A stretch of DNA of 64,000 nucleotides, taken from positions 62,001 through 126,000 of the forward strand of contig NZ_KB911261.1 of NCBI RefSeq assembly GCF_000383415.1, read 5' to 3'. This document shows positions 47,473-56,269 of the stretch, in pieces; within the stretch, counting starts at the first letter, position 1; the number at the start of each line of letters is the position of its first letter. Source of the stretch: Hyphomicrobium zavarzinii ATCC 27496. Lineage in GTDB: Bacteria; Pseudomonadota; Alphaproteobacteria; Rhizobiales; Hyphomicrobiaceae. A program made the position numbers and the translations under genes. The notes below the pieces were generated by a model. It was not told the origin of the DNA, ran no database searches, and saw nothing but the letters and a program-made list of their open reading frames with translations.

Positions 47473-48267
47473 GTGGCCTCATCGAGCGATACCGGGCTCG
47501 CCCGGTGGACACTCCGAGCCGCATCGATCGCCGTCTTCCTCCTCGTGTGGCAGACGGCGTCGACGCTGCGGCTCAACCTCGGCCTCGTCACGTTCGTGAA
47601 CGTGCCGCCGCCGACCGAAGTGCTCGAGGCGGCGATCGCCTTCGTGCAGTCCGCGAAGGCCGTCGACCACGTGAGGAGCAGCCTGGCCCGCGTCACGGCC
47701 GGCTATGCGATCGCGGCCTTCGCAGGGATCGCGCTCGGACTTGCGATCGGGCGCTCGCGGCGGGCGGCCGATATCCTCCTGCCACCGCTCGAGATCCTGC
47801 GTCCGATCCCGGCGGTGGCGTGGATTCCGCTCGCGGTGCTGCTGTTTCCGTCGTCGGAGGCCTCGATGATCTACATCACCTTCATCGGCGCGCTGTTCCC
47901 CATTCTCCTCAACACCATTCATGGCGTCGAGAGCGTCGATCCGCGTCTGGTGGCATCGGCCAAAAGCCTTGGGGGAACGCCGGGCGCCATCCTGCGCGAG
48001 GTGGTGCTTCCCGGCGCGGCCCCGAGCATCGTGACGGGACTTGCGATCGGCATGGGCACGAGCTGGTTCTGCCTCGTCACCGCCGAGATGATCTCGGGTC
48101 AGTTCGGCATCGGCTACTACACGTGGGAAGCGTACACGATCCAGAACTACGCCGACATCATCGTCGGCATGATCCTGATCGGCCTGCTCGGCATGGGCTC
48201 GAGCGCGCTCCTGCGCTGGATCGGCGCGCGTCTCACGCCCTGGCACACGGTGGGGGAGACACGCTGA
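47473..48267 (+). CDS. ABC transporter permease, NitT/TauT family (GTG start)
   Basis: Inner-membrane channel of the uptake system; 264 residues with six predicted helices and the EAA loop ASAKSLGGTPGAILREVVLP. Start is the GTG at 47473 with GAGGTCAAAGG ahead. It lies 10 bases after the binding-protein gene and overlaps the ATPase gene (TGATG). Confidence 0.93.
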   Translation: MASSSDTGLARWTLRAASIAVFLLVWQTASTLRLNLGLVTFVNVPPPTEVLEAAIAFVQSAKAVDHVRSSLARVTAGYAIAAFAGIALGLAIGRSRRAADILLPPLEILRPIPAVAWIPLAVLLFPSSEASMIYITFIGALFPILLNTIHGVESVDPRLVASAKSLGGTPGAILREVVLPGAAPSIVTGLAIGMGTSWFCLVTAEMISGQFGIGYYTWEAYTIQNYADIIVGMILIGLLGMGSSALLRWIGARLTPWHTVGETR

Positions 48268-49115
48268 TGAGCGGACGCGAAAGATTGGCCCGACCGGAGC
48301 TTGGCCGCATCGAGGCGCAGGACGTTTCGATCCGGCTCGGCCGCGGTGCGCAGGCATTCGAAGCCGTGCAAGAGGTGAGCTTCTCCATCGAGCCCGGCGA
48401 ACTCGTCTGCGTGATCGGGCCGTCCGGTTGCGGGAAGTCCACGCTGCTCGGCGCTCTGGCCGGGCATATCGCGCCGGCTTCGGGAAAGTTGCATGTGGAT
48501 GGCGCGCCTGTCACGGGTCCGCATCCCGATCGCGGCATCGTGTTCCAGCACCATACGCTGTTCCCGTGGAAGACCGCGCGAGACAACGTCGCGTTCGGTC
48601 CCAAGATGCGCGGCGTCGCAAAAGGAGAGCGACGGCGGCAGGCCGACGCGATCCTCGATCTGGTCGGCCTGGCCGATTTCGCCGGGCGCTATCCGAAGCA
48701 GCTTTCCGGCGGCATGCAGCAGCGCGTGGAGATCGCACGCGTGCTCGTCAACAAGCCGCGCCTCCTGCTGATGGACGAGCCGTTCGGCGCCCTCGACGCG
48801 CTGACGCGCATGATGATGCAGGAGCTCTTGCTCGACATCTGGACGCGCGTGCGCACGACCATCGTGTTCGTGACGCACGACATCGACGAGGCGCTGTTTC
48901 TCGCCGACCGCATCATCGTGATGAGCCCCCGGCCTGGGCGTATTCTGGAGGAGATCCCGGTTCCCTTCAAACGCCCGCGCTCGACCGACATCGTCGCCTC
49001 GCAGGAGTTCGGACGGCTCAAGCATCACTGCCTCGAGCTGTTGCGCGTGCGGCCGGACGGCGTGCCGCTGCCGCGACTCTCCCCTCTCGGCCTTGGAACG
49101 GGGGATAGCGAATAG
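48267..49115 (+). CDS. ABC transporter ATP-binding protein, NitT/TauT family
   Basis: Energises the transporter. The 282 residues contain Walker A (GPSGCGKST), Q-loop (VFQHHTLFPWKTARDN), signature LSGGMQQRVEIARVLVNKP, Walker [17 protein letters not shown] and the switch His in VTHDIDEALFLADR. ATG 48267 shares a base with the permease stop. Confidence 0.95.
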   Translation: MSGRERLARPELGRIEAQDVSIRLGRGAQAFEAVQEVSFSIEPGELVCVIGPSGCGKSTLLGALAGHIAPASGKLHVDGAPVTGPHPDRGIVFQHHTLFPWKTARDNVAFGPKMRGVAKGERRRQADAILDLVGLADFAGRYPKQLSGGMQQRVEIARVLVNKPRLLLMDEPFGALDALTRMMMQELLLDIWTRVRTTIVFVTHDIDEALFLADRIIVMSPRPGRILEEIPVPFKRPRSTDIVASQEFGRLKHHCLELLRVRPDGVPLPRLSPLGLGTGDSE

Positions 49116-49192
49116 CGACGCTTCAGAAGTCCGGCGCGTTGTCCGACAGCGCTCAGCGCGCATCCGCCTGACAAACTGCGTTCAAAGAAAAA

Positions 49193-49225
49193 CGCGCCGG
49201 ATCACGAGAGGCCCGGCGCGCTTCT
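49193..49225 (+). terminator. Terminator of the ABC operon, probably bidirectional
   Basis: CGCGCCGG/CCGGCGCG (49193-49200, 49213-49220), 12-base loop, followed by CTTCTTCTCTTT and preceded by AAAGAAAAA. Confidence 0.75.
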
Positions 49226-49237
49226 TCTCTTTGGCTT

Positions 49238-49303
49238 GCGGGCCCCGACGCAAGGCCCTCGGGAGAGAGACCATGCATCGGGGCCGAGGGCCTTATGGCC
49301 CGC
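49238..49303 (-). terminator. Large nested inverted repeat downstream of cysK
   Basis: GCGGGCC/GGCCCGC (49238-49244, 49297-49303) enclose AAGGCCCTCGG/CCGAGGGCCTT (49252-49262, 49284-49294), 21-base loop. It lies about 45 bases after the cysK stop and could stop or stabilise that transcript. Confidence 0.55.
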
Positions 49304-49346
49304 GAGCCCGAGATGCGAGCGGGGACGCAGCTCAGGCCCGCCAAGA

Positions 49347-50336
49347 TCATGTGGGCAGGAACAAATCGCTCGAGAAGTAGCGCTCGGCAGACGACGGCGC
49401 GAACGTCAGCACCGTCTTGCCCTTGAGCTCGGGCCGCTTAGCAAGCGCGGCGGCAGCCGCCACGTTGGCGCCGGTCGAGATACCGCCCGGAATGCCCTCG
49501 ATCTTTGCGAGCCGGCGTGACGTTTCGAACGCGATGTCGTTTGAGACCGTCACCACCTCGTCGATCACCTTGGTGTCGAGAACCGCCGGTACGAAGCCCG
49601 CGCCGATGCCCTGAATCTTGTGCGGGCCTTTCTGGCCGCCCGAGAGAACGGGGCTCGCATCCGGCTCGACCGCAACGATCTTGAGATGCGGGATGCGCTG
49701 CTTCAGAACGTGGCCGACGCCGGTGATAGTGCCACCTGTGCCGACGCCCGCGACGATGACATCGACGTTGCCGCCGGTATCCTTCCAGATCTCCTCGGCC
49801 GTCGTGCGCTCGTGAACCAGTGGATTGGCGGGGTTATCGAACTGGCCGGGAATGAGCGCATCAGGCAGGCTCCCGGCGAGCTCCTTCGCGCGGGCGATGG
49901 CGGCGCCCATACCGCCTGCGGCCGGCGTCAGCTCGAGCTTGGCGCCCAAGTGGGCCAGGATCTTGCGGCGCTCGAGCGACATGGATTCGGGCATGACGAG
50001 GATCAGTTCGTAGCCGCGCGCGGCGGCGACGAACGCGAGCGCTATGCCGGTGTTGCCCGATGTCGGCTCGACGAGCACGGTCTTCCCGGGCGTGATCTTA
50101 CCTTCCTGCTCAAGCACATCGACGAGAGACACGCCGATGCGATCCTTCACCGAGGAGAGCGGGTTGAAGAATTCGAGCTTCAGGAGAATGCGCGCGGGAA
50201 TGTCGTCCGCAGCCTGGAAGCGGTTCAGAGCCACGACAGGCGTATGGCCGATGGTCTCCGTAATGTTCTCATAAACGCGGCCGCGGCCCCAGCCCGCTGT
50301 GGCCTCAAGCGTCTTGATCTTAACGATATCGTTCAT
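49347..50336 (-). CDS. cysK: Cysteine synthase (O-acetylserine sulfhydrylase)
   Basis: PLP enzyme making cysteine from O-acetylserine and sulfide. ATG 50336 gives 329 residues: PLP Lys in PLSSVKDRIGVS, PTSGNTGIALAF, GTGGTITGVG and the C-terminal GISTGANVAAA. GPHKIQGIGAGFVP is typical of CysK. Divergent from the FAD protein across a palindromic operator candidate, fitting sulfur control. Confidence 0.95.
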   Translation of the reverse strand: MNDIVKIKTLEATAGWGRGRVYENITETIGHTPVVALNRFQAADDIPARILLKLEFFNPLSSVKDRIGVSLVDVLEQEGKITPGKTVLVEPTSGNTGIALAFVAAARGYELILVMPESMSLERRKILAHLGAKLELTPAAGGMGAAIARAKELAGSLPDALIPGQFDNPANPLVHERTTAEEIWKDTGGNVDVIVAGVGTGGTITGVGHVLKQRIPHLKIVAVEPDASPVLSGGQKGPHKIQGIGAGFVPAVLDTKVIDEVVTVSNDIAFETSRRLAKIEGIPGGISTGANVAAAAALAKRPELKGKTVLTFAPSSAERYFSSDLFLPT

Positions 50337-50411
50337 CACTCGCTCCCCGTGCAAGACAGATTCGGCTCAACGTATGGATCTTCACCGCGGCGCGGAACGA
50401 TGAATATGTGA

Positions 50412-50434
50412 AATGCAAATTCACGATTTGCATT
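50412..50434. promoter_or_regulatory. Operator candidate in the cysK divergent promoter
   Basis: Perfect inverted repeat AATGCAAAT-N5-ATTTGCATT. It lies 76 bases from cysK and about 70 from the FAD gene. Its TTTGCA core recurs near other sulfur genes in the window. Confidence 0.6.
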
Positions 50435-50503
50435 GCGCGTCTTCTTCGTTGTGCGGGGCCGTATTCTCCGTAGCTTGGCGCTCTTTCCAGAGGATGAGGC
50501 GCT

Positions 50504-51916
50504 ATGAGCGAAGCCCGACCGTTCGACGTGGCCATCGTGGGAGGAGGTTTTACCGGCGCGGCCGTCGCCTATCATCTCTCCCGCTACCGTCCCGGCGCCT
50601 CGGTTGCCGTTTTCGAACCTCGCAGCTTTCTCGGCGGCGGGCTTGCCTATGACGATCGGGACCCCGCTCACCGGATCAATGTGCCGGCTTCGCGCATGTC
50701 GCTCGTTCCGGGCGACGATACCCACTTCGCGCGCTGGCTCTCCGCAACGCAGGCGGGACGCGGGGACGAGGCCATCACTGGCCGCGACGGCGCTCTCTAT
50801 CCGGCGCGGGCGGTGTTCGGACGGTATGTGGCCGCGCACATAGAGCCGCTCGTTTCCGAAGGGCATGTCGCGCATATCAGGGGCCGCGTGGAGGAGATCT
50901 CCTACTCCGGCGACCGGTGGACGCTCGCGACCGAAAATGGAACGACCGTGCGCGCGGAGATCGTGGTTCTCGCCACGACGCACCCCTCTCCCGATCCTCC
51001 CCAGCCGCTCGCCCCGATCGCCTCGGACCCGCGAGTGATTGCGGACGCGCTCTTGCCGGGCGCGCTGAACCAGATCGCGCCACAGGAGCGGGTGGTGATT
51101 CTCGGCACGGGTCTCACGATGGCGGATGTGGTGGCCTCACTCGACCGGCTCGGCCACCTTGGTCCGCTCGTCGCGATCTCGCGGCGCGGATTGCGCTCGC
51201 GCGGGCACTCAAAGATCGCGTCGGATCCGTTCGGCGATTTCACGATGCCGCCTGCACGCGCCTCTCGGTTCTTACGTCAGATAAGGCAGACAATTGGCGA
51301 GGCGGCAGATAGCGGCCTCAGTTGGCATGGGGTGATCGATGCGGTGCGCGCGCAGGCGCAGACGTTCTGGCCGACCCTCTCTCCCGACGCACAAAGCGCT
51401 ATCGTGCGGCATCTGCGCGTCTATTGGGATGTGCATCGCTTCCGCATCGCGCCGCAGGTCGAGGACGTCCTCGACCGCAAGCTCGCGGATGGCTCGCTCA
51501 CGATCCTTTCGGCCTCGCTCCTCGACGCGCGAAAAGACCTGGATGCCCTTACCCTCTCCGTTCGCCGGAGAGCCAGGCATGAGGTCGCAACTCTTTCGGC
51601 CGACCGTATCATCGTGACAACGGGACCAGCGCACGCGAAGATCCTCTCGACGCACCCCTATCTCGGGGCGCTCAAGGCTGCAGGTTACGTCATAGCCGAT
51701 CATCTGGGGCTTGGCATCGCGTGCGATGGAGAGAGCCGCGCCATTGGACGGAAGGGGGGCGTCGTCCCGACGCTTTTCATCGCTGGCCCGCTTGCCCGCG
51801 CGCGGTTCGGCGAATTGATGGGTCTTCCGCAAGTTTCGGAGCATGCGCGCCGTGTTGCAGAGACAGTCTCAAACGCGCTTGCGGCGGCGGCGCGCGATGT
51901 CGCCGAAGTAAGCTGA
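50504..51916 (+). CDS. FAD/NAD(P)-binding protein of unknown substrate
   Basis: The 470 residues begin DVAIVGGGFTGAAVAYHLSR, an FAD-binding Rossmann fold of the NAD_binding_9 type, with GGGLAYDDRDPAHRINVPAS and a second nucleotide motif VVILGTGLTMADVVASLDRL. Proteins of this type (HCR/SidA-related) are found with sulfur- or amine-metabolism genes. It faces cysK and precedes ssuA convergently, so a reductive role in sulfur assimilation is plausible but unproven. Confidence 0.8.
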   Translation: MSEARPFDVAIVGGGFTGAAVAYHLSRYRPGASVAVFEPRSFLGGGLAYDDRDPAHRINVPASRMSLVPGDDTHFARWLSATQAGRGDEAITGRDGALYPARAVFGRYVAAHIEPLVSEGHVAHIRGRVEEISYSGDRWTLATENGTTVRAEIVVLATTHPSPDPPQPLAPIASDPRVIADALLPGALNQIAPQERVVILGTGLTMADVVASLDRLGHLGPLVAISRRGLRSRGHSKIASDPFGDFTMPPARASRFLRQIRQTIGEAADSGLSWHGVIDAVRAQAQTFWPTLSPDAQSAIVRHLRVYWDVHRFRIAPQVEDVLDRKLADGSLTILSASLLDARKDLDALTLSVRRRARHEVATLSADRIIVTTGPAHAKILSTHPYLGALKAAGYVIADHLGLGIACDGESRAIGRKGGVVPTLFIAGPLARARFGELMGLPQVSEHARRVAETVSNALAAAARDVAEVS

Positions 51917-51950
51917 CCACGCGTTTGGCGCGCGTGGCCAGCTCTGATCG

Positions 51951-52940
51951 TCAGCGCTTTTCAACCTCCGAGCTCTTCTTGCCGGTGGGCGACCAGATCT
52001 CCGCGTCCGTCGCCTTCACCTCCTTGGGCAACAGGCCCTCGGCGAAAAACACGTCCGCGATGCGCTGCTGCTCGGTGAGATCGGCGGCGCTTAGAGCGCG
52101 GACCTGATAGCTGCGGCGCCCATTCGCCGTTTCGACAATGGCGGGATCGAGTCCCCAGACCGGGGCGAGCACCTTCGCGGCCTCCGCCGGGTTGGCCTTT
52201 ACCCACTGCCCCGTCGACTGGAGAAGCTCGAAGTACGTCTCGATCACTTTGGGGTCGCTCGCGGCGAAGGCGCTGGCGGCCAGATAGTAGCGCTGATAGC
52301 TGGCTATGCCTGTTCCATCTGCAAGAACGCGCGCGTTGGCCTGCTTCTGCGCGGCGGAAACGAAGGGATCCCAGACGACCCAGGCGTCGACCGCGCCCTT
52401 CTCGAACGCGGCGCGTCCGTCGGCCGGCGAGAGGTAAGCGGGCTCGATGTCCTTGAACTTCAGGCCGGCCTTGCTCAGCGCGGAAATCAAAAGAAAGTGC
52501 GCGCCGGCGGCCTTGGTGACGGCGACCTTCTTTCCCTTGAGGTCGGCAAGCTCTTTCAGGGGTGAGTCGGGACGAACGAGGATGGCCTGCGCAGTGGGCG
52601 ATGGCGCTTCCTGCGCGACGTAGGTGAGCTTGGCGCCCGCGGCCTGGGCGAACACCGGAACCGTATCGGCGACATCCGCCGAAAGCTCGATGGCGCCCAC
52701 ATTCAAGGCTTCCAGCAGCGGCAGTCCGCTCGCGAACTCGGACCACGAAACCTTGTAGCCGAGCGCCGCGAGGCGTTTCTCGAGTTCTCCGTTCGTCTTC
52801 AGGACAGTCGCCAGCGTCGAGGACTTCTGGAAGCCGATCCGAACCGTTTTGGTTTCGTCCGCCGCGTTGCCCGGCGTGAGTGCGGCCAGCGACGTGCCCA
52901 GCACGGCAGCCAACGGCAACAGGCGTTTCAAATATCGCAT
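51951..52940 (-). CDS. ssuA: Aliphatic sulfonate ABC substrate-binding protein
   Basis: Periplasmic binding protein of the SsuA family. ATG 52940 with GAGGAG 6 bases upstream gives 329 residues: signal peptide (1-26), RIGFQKSSTLATVLKTNGEL, LPLLEALNVGAIELSADVAD, VWDPFVSAAQ. It lacks adjacent permease and ATPase genes; candidate partners ssuB/ssuC lie about 9.5 kb to the right on the same strand. Confidence 0.88.
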   Translation of the reverse strand: MRYLKRLLPLAAVLGTSLAALTPGNAADETKTVRIGFQKSSTLATVLKTNGELEKRLAALGYKVSWSEFASGLPLLEALNVGAIELSADVADTVPVFAQAAGAKLTYVAQEAPSPTAQAILVRPDSPLKELADLKGKKVAVTKAAGAHFLLISALSKAGLKFKDIEPAYLSPADGRAAFEKGAVDAWVVWDPFVSAAQKQANARVLADGTGIASYQRYYLAASAFAASDPKVIETYFELLQSTGQWVKANPAEAAKVLAPVWGLDPAIVETANGRRSYQVRALSAADLTEQQRIADVFFAEGLLPKEVKATDAEIWSPTGKKSSEVEKR

Positions 52941-53033
52941 CGTGATCTCCTCATGTTCTGCCGGGGCCAAAGGCGTGGCCCGTCAGGCGCACTATGAGGA
53001 CGGACGTTGCGTGCTCTCCAATATGAAGTTTCG

Positions 53034-53055
53034 CTAAGCAAATACGCAAAAAGTC
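53034..53055. promoter_or_regulatory. TTTGCTTAG-type motif upstream of ssuA
   Basis: CTAAGCAAATACGCAAAA on the plus strand; read on the minus strand this is TTTTGCGTATTTGCTTAG, two TTTGC halves in tandem about 95 bases upstream of the ssuA start. Confidence 0.45.
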
Positions 53056-53084
53056 TACTCGACCCCCACACTTGTTTCCGTGTG

Positions 53085-54023
53085 TCAGTCCTCGTCGCCC
53101 TGTCCGGATGCCTCCGTGTCACGGATGAGCTTTTCGGTGATCGTCGGCGTGCACAGCTCGATGAAGCGGTAGACGTAGCCGCGATGGAGACGCCCGCGTC
53201 GCAGCGCGATGCTGGTGGTGCTGGGCGCGAACGGCTCTTTCAGGTTGACGAGGCGCAAACCCGCGTCCCGCTTCGCATCGAACGACATCGGCGCGATGAT
53301 GCCGACGCCGAGACCCAGCGCGACGTAAGCCTTGATCACGTCGGCATCGAGCGCCGTCATGGTGACGTCGGGGCTCAGGTTCTGCGCGTCGAAGGCTTCA
53401 TCGATGCGCGGACGCCCGGTGAGGCCCGTGTCGTAGGTGACGATCGGATAGTTCGCCAGCTCCTCCAGCGTGACGTTCTCCCTGCCGTCGAGGGGATGAC
53501 CCGCGGGGACCACGACGATGTGCTGCCAGGAATAGAACGGGAAAGAGACGAGGTCACGCTCGTCCGTGAAAGCATCCGTTGCGATGGCGAGATCGGCGGT
53601 GCCCGATTTCAGGAGCGTGCCGATGTCTCGCGGGCTCGACTGGTGCAGGACAAGGCGAACGCCAGGGTATTGCTGCTTGAACTTCACGATGACGTCCGGC
53701 AGCACGTATCGGGCTTGCGTATGCGTTGTTGCGATCTCGAGCAGGCCTCTGTCGCTCACCGCGAACTGCGAGGCCGCCTGCTTGATGTTCTCGGCTTCGA
53801 GCAACACGCGATCGGCAATCTTGACGACTTGCTCCCCAAGCTCCGTCAATCCGAGAAGGCGCTTCCCACGGCGGCGGAACAGCGCAACACCGAGCTCCTC
53901 CTCGAGGTCGCGGATCTGCTTGCTGACGCCGGATTGCGACGCGTAGATCGCATTTGCCGCTTCGGTGACATTGAACTTTGCGCGAACGGTTTCCCTGATA
54001 ATCCGAAGCTGCTGAAGGTTCAT
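53085..54023 (-). CDS. LysR-family regulator, CysB/Cbl-like
   Basis: ATG 54023 gives 312 residues. The N-terminus MNLQQLRIIRETVRAKFNVT and SQSGVSKQIRDLEEELGVAL match CysB/Cbl, the cysteine-regulon activators that sense N-acetylserine, sulfate or APS. Effector domain carries TTHTQARYVLPDVI and TYDTGLTGR, both CysB-like. It lies beside ssuA and cysK, so it is the best candidate regulator of the sulfur genes here. Confidence 0.9.
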   Translation of the reverse strand: MNLQQLRIIRETVRAKFNVTEAANAIYASQSGVSKQIRDLEEELGVALFRRRGKRLLGLTELGEQVVKIADRVLLEAENIKQAASQFAVSDRGLLEIATTHTQARYVLPDVIVKFKQQYPGVRLVLHQSSPRDIGTLLKSGTADLAIATDAFTDERDLVSFPFYSWQHIVVVPAGHPLDGRENVTLEELANYPIVTYDTGLTGRPRIDEAFDAQNLSPDVTMTALDADVIKAYVALGLGVGIIAPMSFDAKRDAGLRLVNLKEPFAPSTTSIALRRGRLHRGYVYRFIELCTPTITEKLIRDTEASGQGDED

Positions 54024-54107
54024 CGACGGTGCCTTGCCTTGTCCTGCCGCCGGCACGGCGCAGGATTCATGCCCTAGGGTTATGCTGCTCCGTACGTTGC
54101 TCGATGA

Positions 54108-54154
54108 TTTTGCATAACGACAAACAACAAGAACTACTTTGCTTATATGCAAAA
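54108..54154. promoter_or_regulatory. Operator candidate upstream of the CysB-like gene
   Basis: TTTTGCATA (54108-54116) and TATGCAAAA (54146-54154) are complementary, 29 bases apart; inside the right half TTTGC-N6-GCAAA (54138-54153) is a second dyad. Divergent spacer between lysR and panB starts; autoregulation would fit. Confidence 0.5.
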
Positions 54155-54245
54155 GCGCCGAAACCCCCGGCGTGAGCTTGTTCAGCGAGCGGGCGCAGAT
54201 GTCCGATGCTGCGCTGAGCCAATCTGTCGCGGAGGCTTTTGTCCT

Positions 54246-55112
54246 TTACGCCAAATCCTGCGAGAGGCGCGCCCACTCCTCCGCGTCGATGTGGACCGAC
54301 TGCTCGTCGGAGGGATAGGCGTGCGCCAGGCAATCGTCGCGAAAACGCGTCATGGCAGTCTCGATATCGGCGCTGATGTTGGCGTAAGCGCCGCGATTGC
54401 GCGGAGTGGGAAATGCCGTGTAACCCACCAGATCGCCGCTGATATGATAGACGCCGTCGTTGATCGGGCCGCCGCCGAGCGTGATGACCGGAACCGGCAG
54501 GGTGCGCGTCAGATAGGCGGCAAGCTCGGTCGGCACCTGCTCCACGATAAAGCCGAACACACCGGCCGCGACAAAGGCTCGGGCTGTTGCGACGATCTCC
54601 CGGGCTTCCGCGGCCGTGCGCCCCTTGATGCCGAAGCCGCTCTGCTCGACGCGGCGCGAGGCCTGCATTCCGATGTGCCCCATGACGGGCACGCCAGCCC
54701 GCACGATCTCGGCAATATAAGCTGCTGTATACGCGTTGCCTTCGCACTTGACGACATGGGCGCCGCCTTCCCGCACCATCCGTGCGGCGCTGGTGATCGC
54801 CTGCTCCTTCGACGCGTGATAGGTCATGAAGGGAAGATGGCCGACGATGATGCCATACTTCGCTACGCGGCTAACGGCGCGGGTCAGAAAAAGTTGCTCC
54901 TCGAACGTAACGCTCGTGGGATCCGGATGCCCGAGCAGCGACATGGGTCCGGCATTTCCAACAATCAGAAGGTCGAAGCCGACGCGATCGGCGATCGCGG
55001 CCATGGGCGCATCGTAGACGCCGATGGCCGTGATGCGGACACCCTCAGCCTTTTTCCGGTGCAGGGCCTTGAGGGTGACGCGCGTGCGTTTCGGTGAATT
55101 CGTGTCTGTCAT
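54246..55112 (-). CDS. panB: PanB-family protein (ketopantoate hydroxymethyltransferase-like)
   Basis: PanB adds a hydroxymethyl group to 2-ketoisovalerate in pantothenate synthesis; the superfamily also includes PEP mutase/isocitrate lyase enzymes. The 288 residues have VTLKALHRKKAEGVRITAIG, VGNAGPMSLLGHPD, LPFMTYHASKEQA, MVREGGAHVVKCEG, GVPVMGHIGMQ and VITLGGGPINDG. The usual GDSLGMVVLG and GIGAGP motifs are altered, and no panC/panE is near. It may be a diverged paralogue acting on another keto acid. Confidence 0.75.
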   Translation of the reverse strand: MTDTNSPKRTRVTLKALHRKKAEGVRITAIGVYDAPMAAIADRVGFDLLIVGNAGPMSLLGHPDPTSVTFEEQLFLTRAVSRVAKYGIIVGHLPFMTYHASKEQAITSAARMVREGGAHVVKCEGNAYTAAYIAEIVRAGVPVMGHIGMQASRRVEQSGFGIKGRTAAEAREIVATARAFVAAGVFGFIVEQVPTELAAYLTRTLPVPVITLGGGPINDGVYHISGDLVGYTAFPTPRNRGAYANISADIETAMTRFRDDCLAHAYPSDEQSVHIDAEEWARLSQDLA

Positions 55113-55155
55113 CTTGCGCCTTCGATAGATCCATCCTGACTGACGTCACGCGCGG

Positions 55156-55189
55156 GCAAATGCAAAGAAGATTTTCTTCTTAGGATTTT
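55156..55189. promoter_or_regulatory. Motifs upstream of the Crp/Fnr gene
   Basis: GCAAATGCAAAG (55156-55167) is followed directly by the palindrome GAAGATTTTCTTC. The first resembles the cysK operator half-site. Confidence 0.4.
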
Positions 55190-55239
55190 CACGGGCGAAC
55201 AGCCTCTAATGGCGGACGCACTTGTCATCGGAGGGCATC

Positions 55240-55989
55240 ATGCATCACGGAACAGCAGCGACCGCGCAGAGCCCGAAAGGCCATGCGCTGTTCCTCATCG
55301 ACGAGCACGAGATCCTCGAGGACAACGCGCCTCTCATGGAAACCTTACCGGTCAACGTGCGCCAATTGATCAAGCGTAATGCGACGACGTTGCGGCTGAG
55401 CCCGGACACGCTCGTATTCGAGCAGGGGCGGCCGCACTCGGGCATCTTCGTGATCGAGCAGGGCTCGGTGCGCACGTTCTACGCATCCCCCAACGGCAAG
55501 GAGATCACGCTCGCCTATTGGACCGAGGGACACTTTGTCGGCGGACCGGAGCTGTTCGGACGCGGATCTCACGTCTGGTCTGCGGAGGCAGCGAGCGCAT
55601 GCGTTCTCTCGTGGATACCGGGACACTTGCTGCGGGCGCTCGCGCTGCAGAACTCGAGCTTCGCAATGGGGCTGATCGATGCGCTCATCGTCAAGGGGCG
55701 ATGCTATTCGTCGCTCGCCCAGATTCTCGCGACGAAGCCCGCGCGCGGGCGGCTCGCGGAGCTTCTGCTGACGCTTGCGGAGCGAAGTGCCATTCCCGGC
55801 GCACGCAAGGATCTCGAAGTTCCACGGCACGTTACGCACGAGCAGCTTGCCGCGATTATCGGCTCCACCCGGCAATGGGTGACCGCGACGCTCGGCCGTT
55901 TCGAGCGCGACGGCTTCGTGTCCGTCAAGCCGGACTCCATTGCCATCCTCAATGCGCGGGGACTGCGGGATGCCTATGCGTCCGGCTGA
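55240..55989 (+). CDS. Crp/Fnr-family transcriptional regulator
   Basis: ATG 55240 with CGGAGGG ahead gives 249 residues. An N-terminal cNMP-like beta roll (VFEQGRPHSGIFVIEQGSVR, EITLAYWTEGHFVGGPELFG) is followed by the dimerisation helix and an HTH (HVTHEQLAAIIGSTRQWVTA). There is no N-terminal Cys cluster, so it is not an Fnr-type Fe-S sensor. It is close to sulfur redox genes; ligand unknown. Confidence 0.9.
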   Translation: MHHGTAATAQSPKGHALFLIDEHEILEDNAPLMETLPVNVRQLIKRNATTLRLSPDTLVFEQGRPHSGIFVIEQGSVRTFYASPNGKEITLAYWTEGHFVGGPELFGRGSHVWSAEAASACVLSWIPGHLLRALALQNSSFAMGLIDALIVKGRCYSSLAQILATKPARGRLAELLLTLAERSAIPGARKDLEVPRHVTHEQLAAIIGSTRQWVTATLGRFERDGFVSVKPDSIAILNARGLRDAYASG

Positions 55990-56012
55990 ACCGCGCCCCC
56001 CGGGCTCCGTTG

Positions 56013-56246
56013 CTATCTCAGAAGGTAGGGGATGTTCACGGTTACCGCGCCCGTCGGGCAATCGGTCTGGCACGGCATGCAGTACCAGCATTCGTCGTAG
56101 GCCATGTATGCCTTGCCGGTCAGCTCGTTGAGCCTCAGCACGTCGAGCGGGCACACGTCGATGCAGACGGTGCATCCTTTGTCGGCGATGCATTTCGCGT
56201 CGTCTACCTCGACAGGAACGGCGGTGTAGGTGGCGGCTAGCGGCAT
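56013..56246 (-). CDS. 2[4Fe-4S] ferredoxin
   Basis: The 77 residues carry two Cys sets: C25-x2-C28-x3-C32-P with a further C19, and C53-x2-C56-x2-C59-x3-C63-P. The form KCIADKGCTVCIDVCPLDVL and YDECWYCMPCQTDCPTGAV is close to ferredoxins and AprB-like proteins encoded next to sulfur-assimilation flavoproteins. Here no AprA-like flavoprotein is adjacent. Downstream partner of the DUF971 gene, 23 bases apart. Confidence 0.9.
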   Translation of the reverse strand: MPLAATYTAVPVEVDDAKCIADKGCTVCIDVCPLDVLRLNELTGKAYMAYDECWYCMPCQTDCPTGAVTVNIPYLLR

Positions 56247-56269
56247 TCGTCCTCCGAGCCTTGTCGTCG

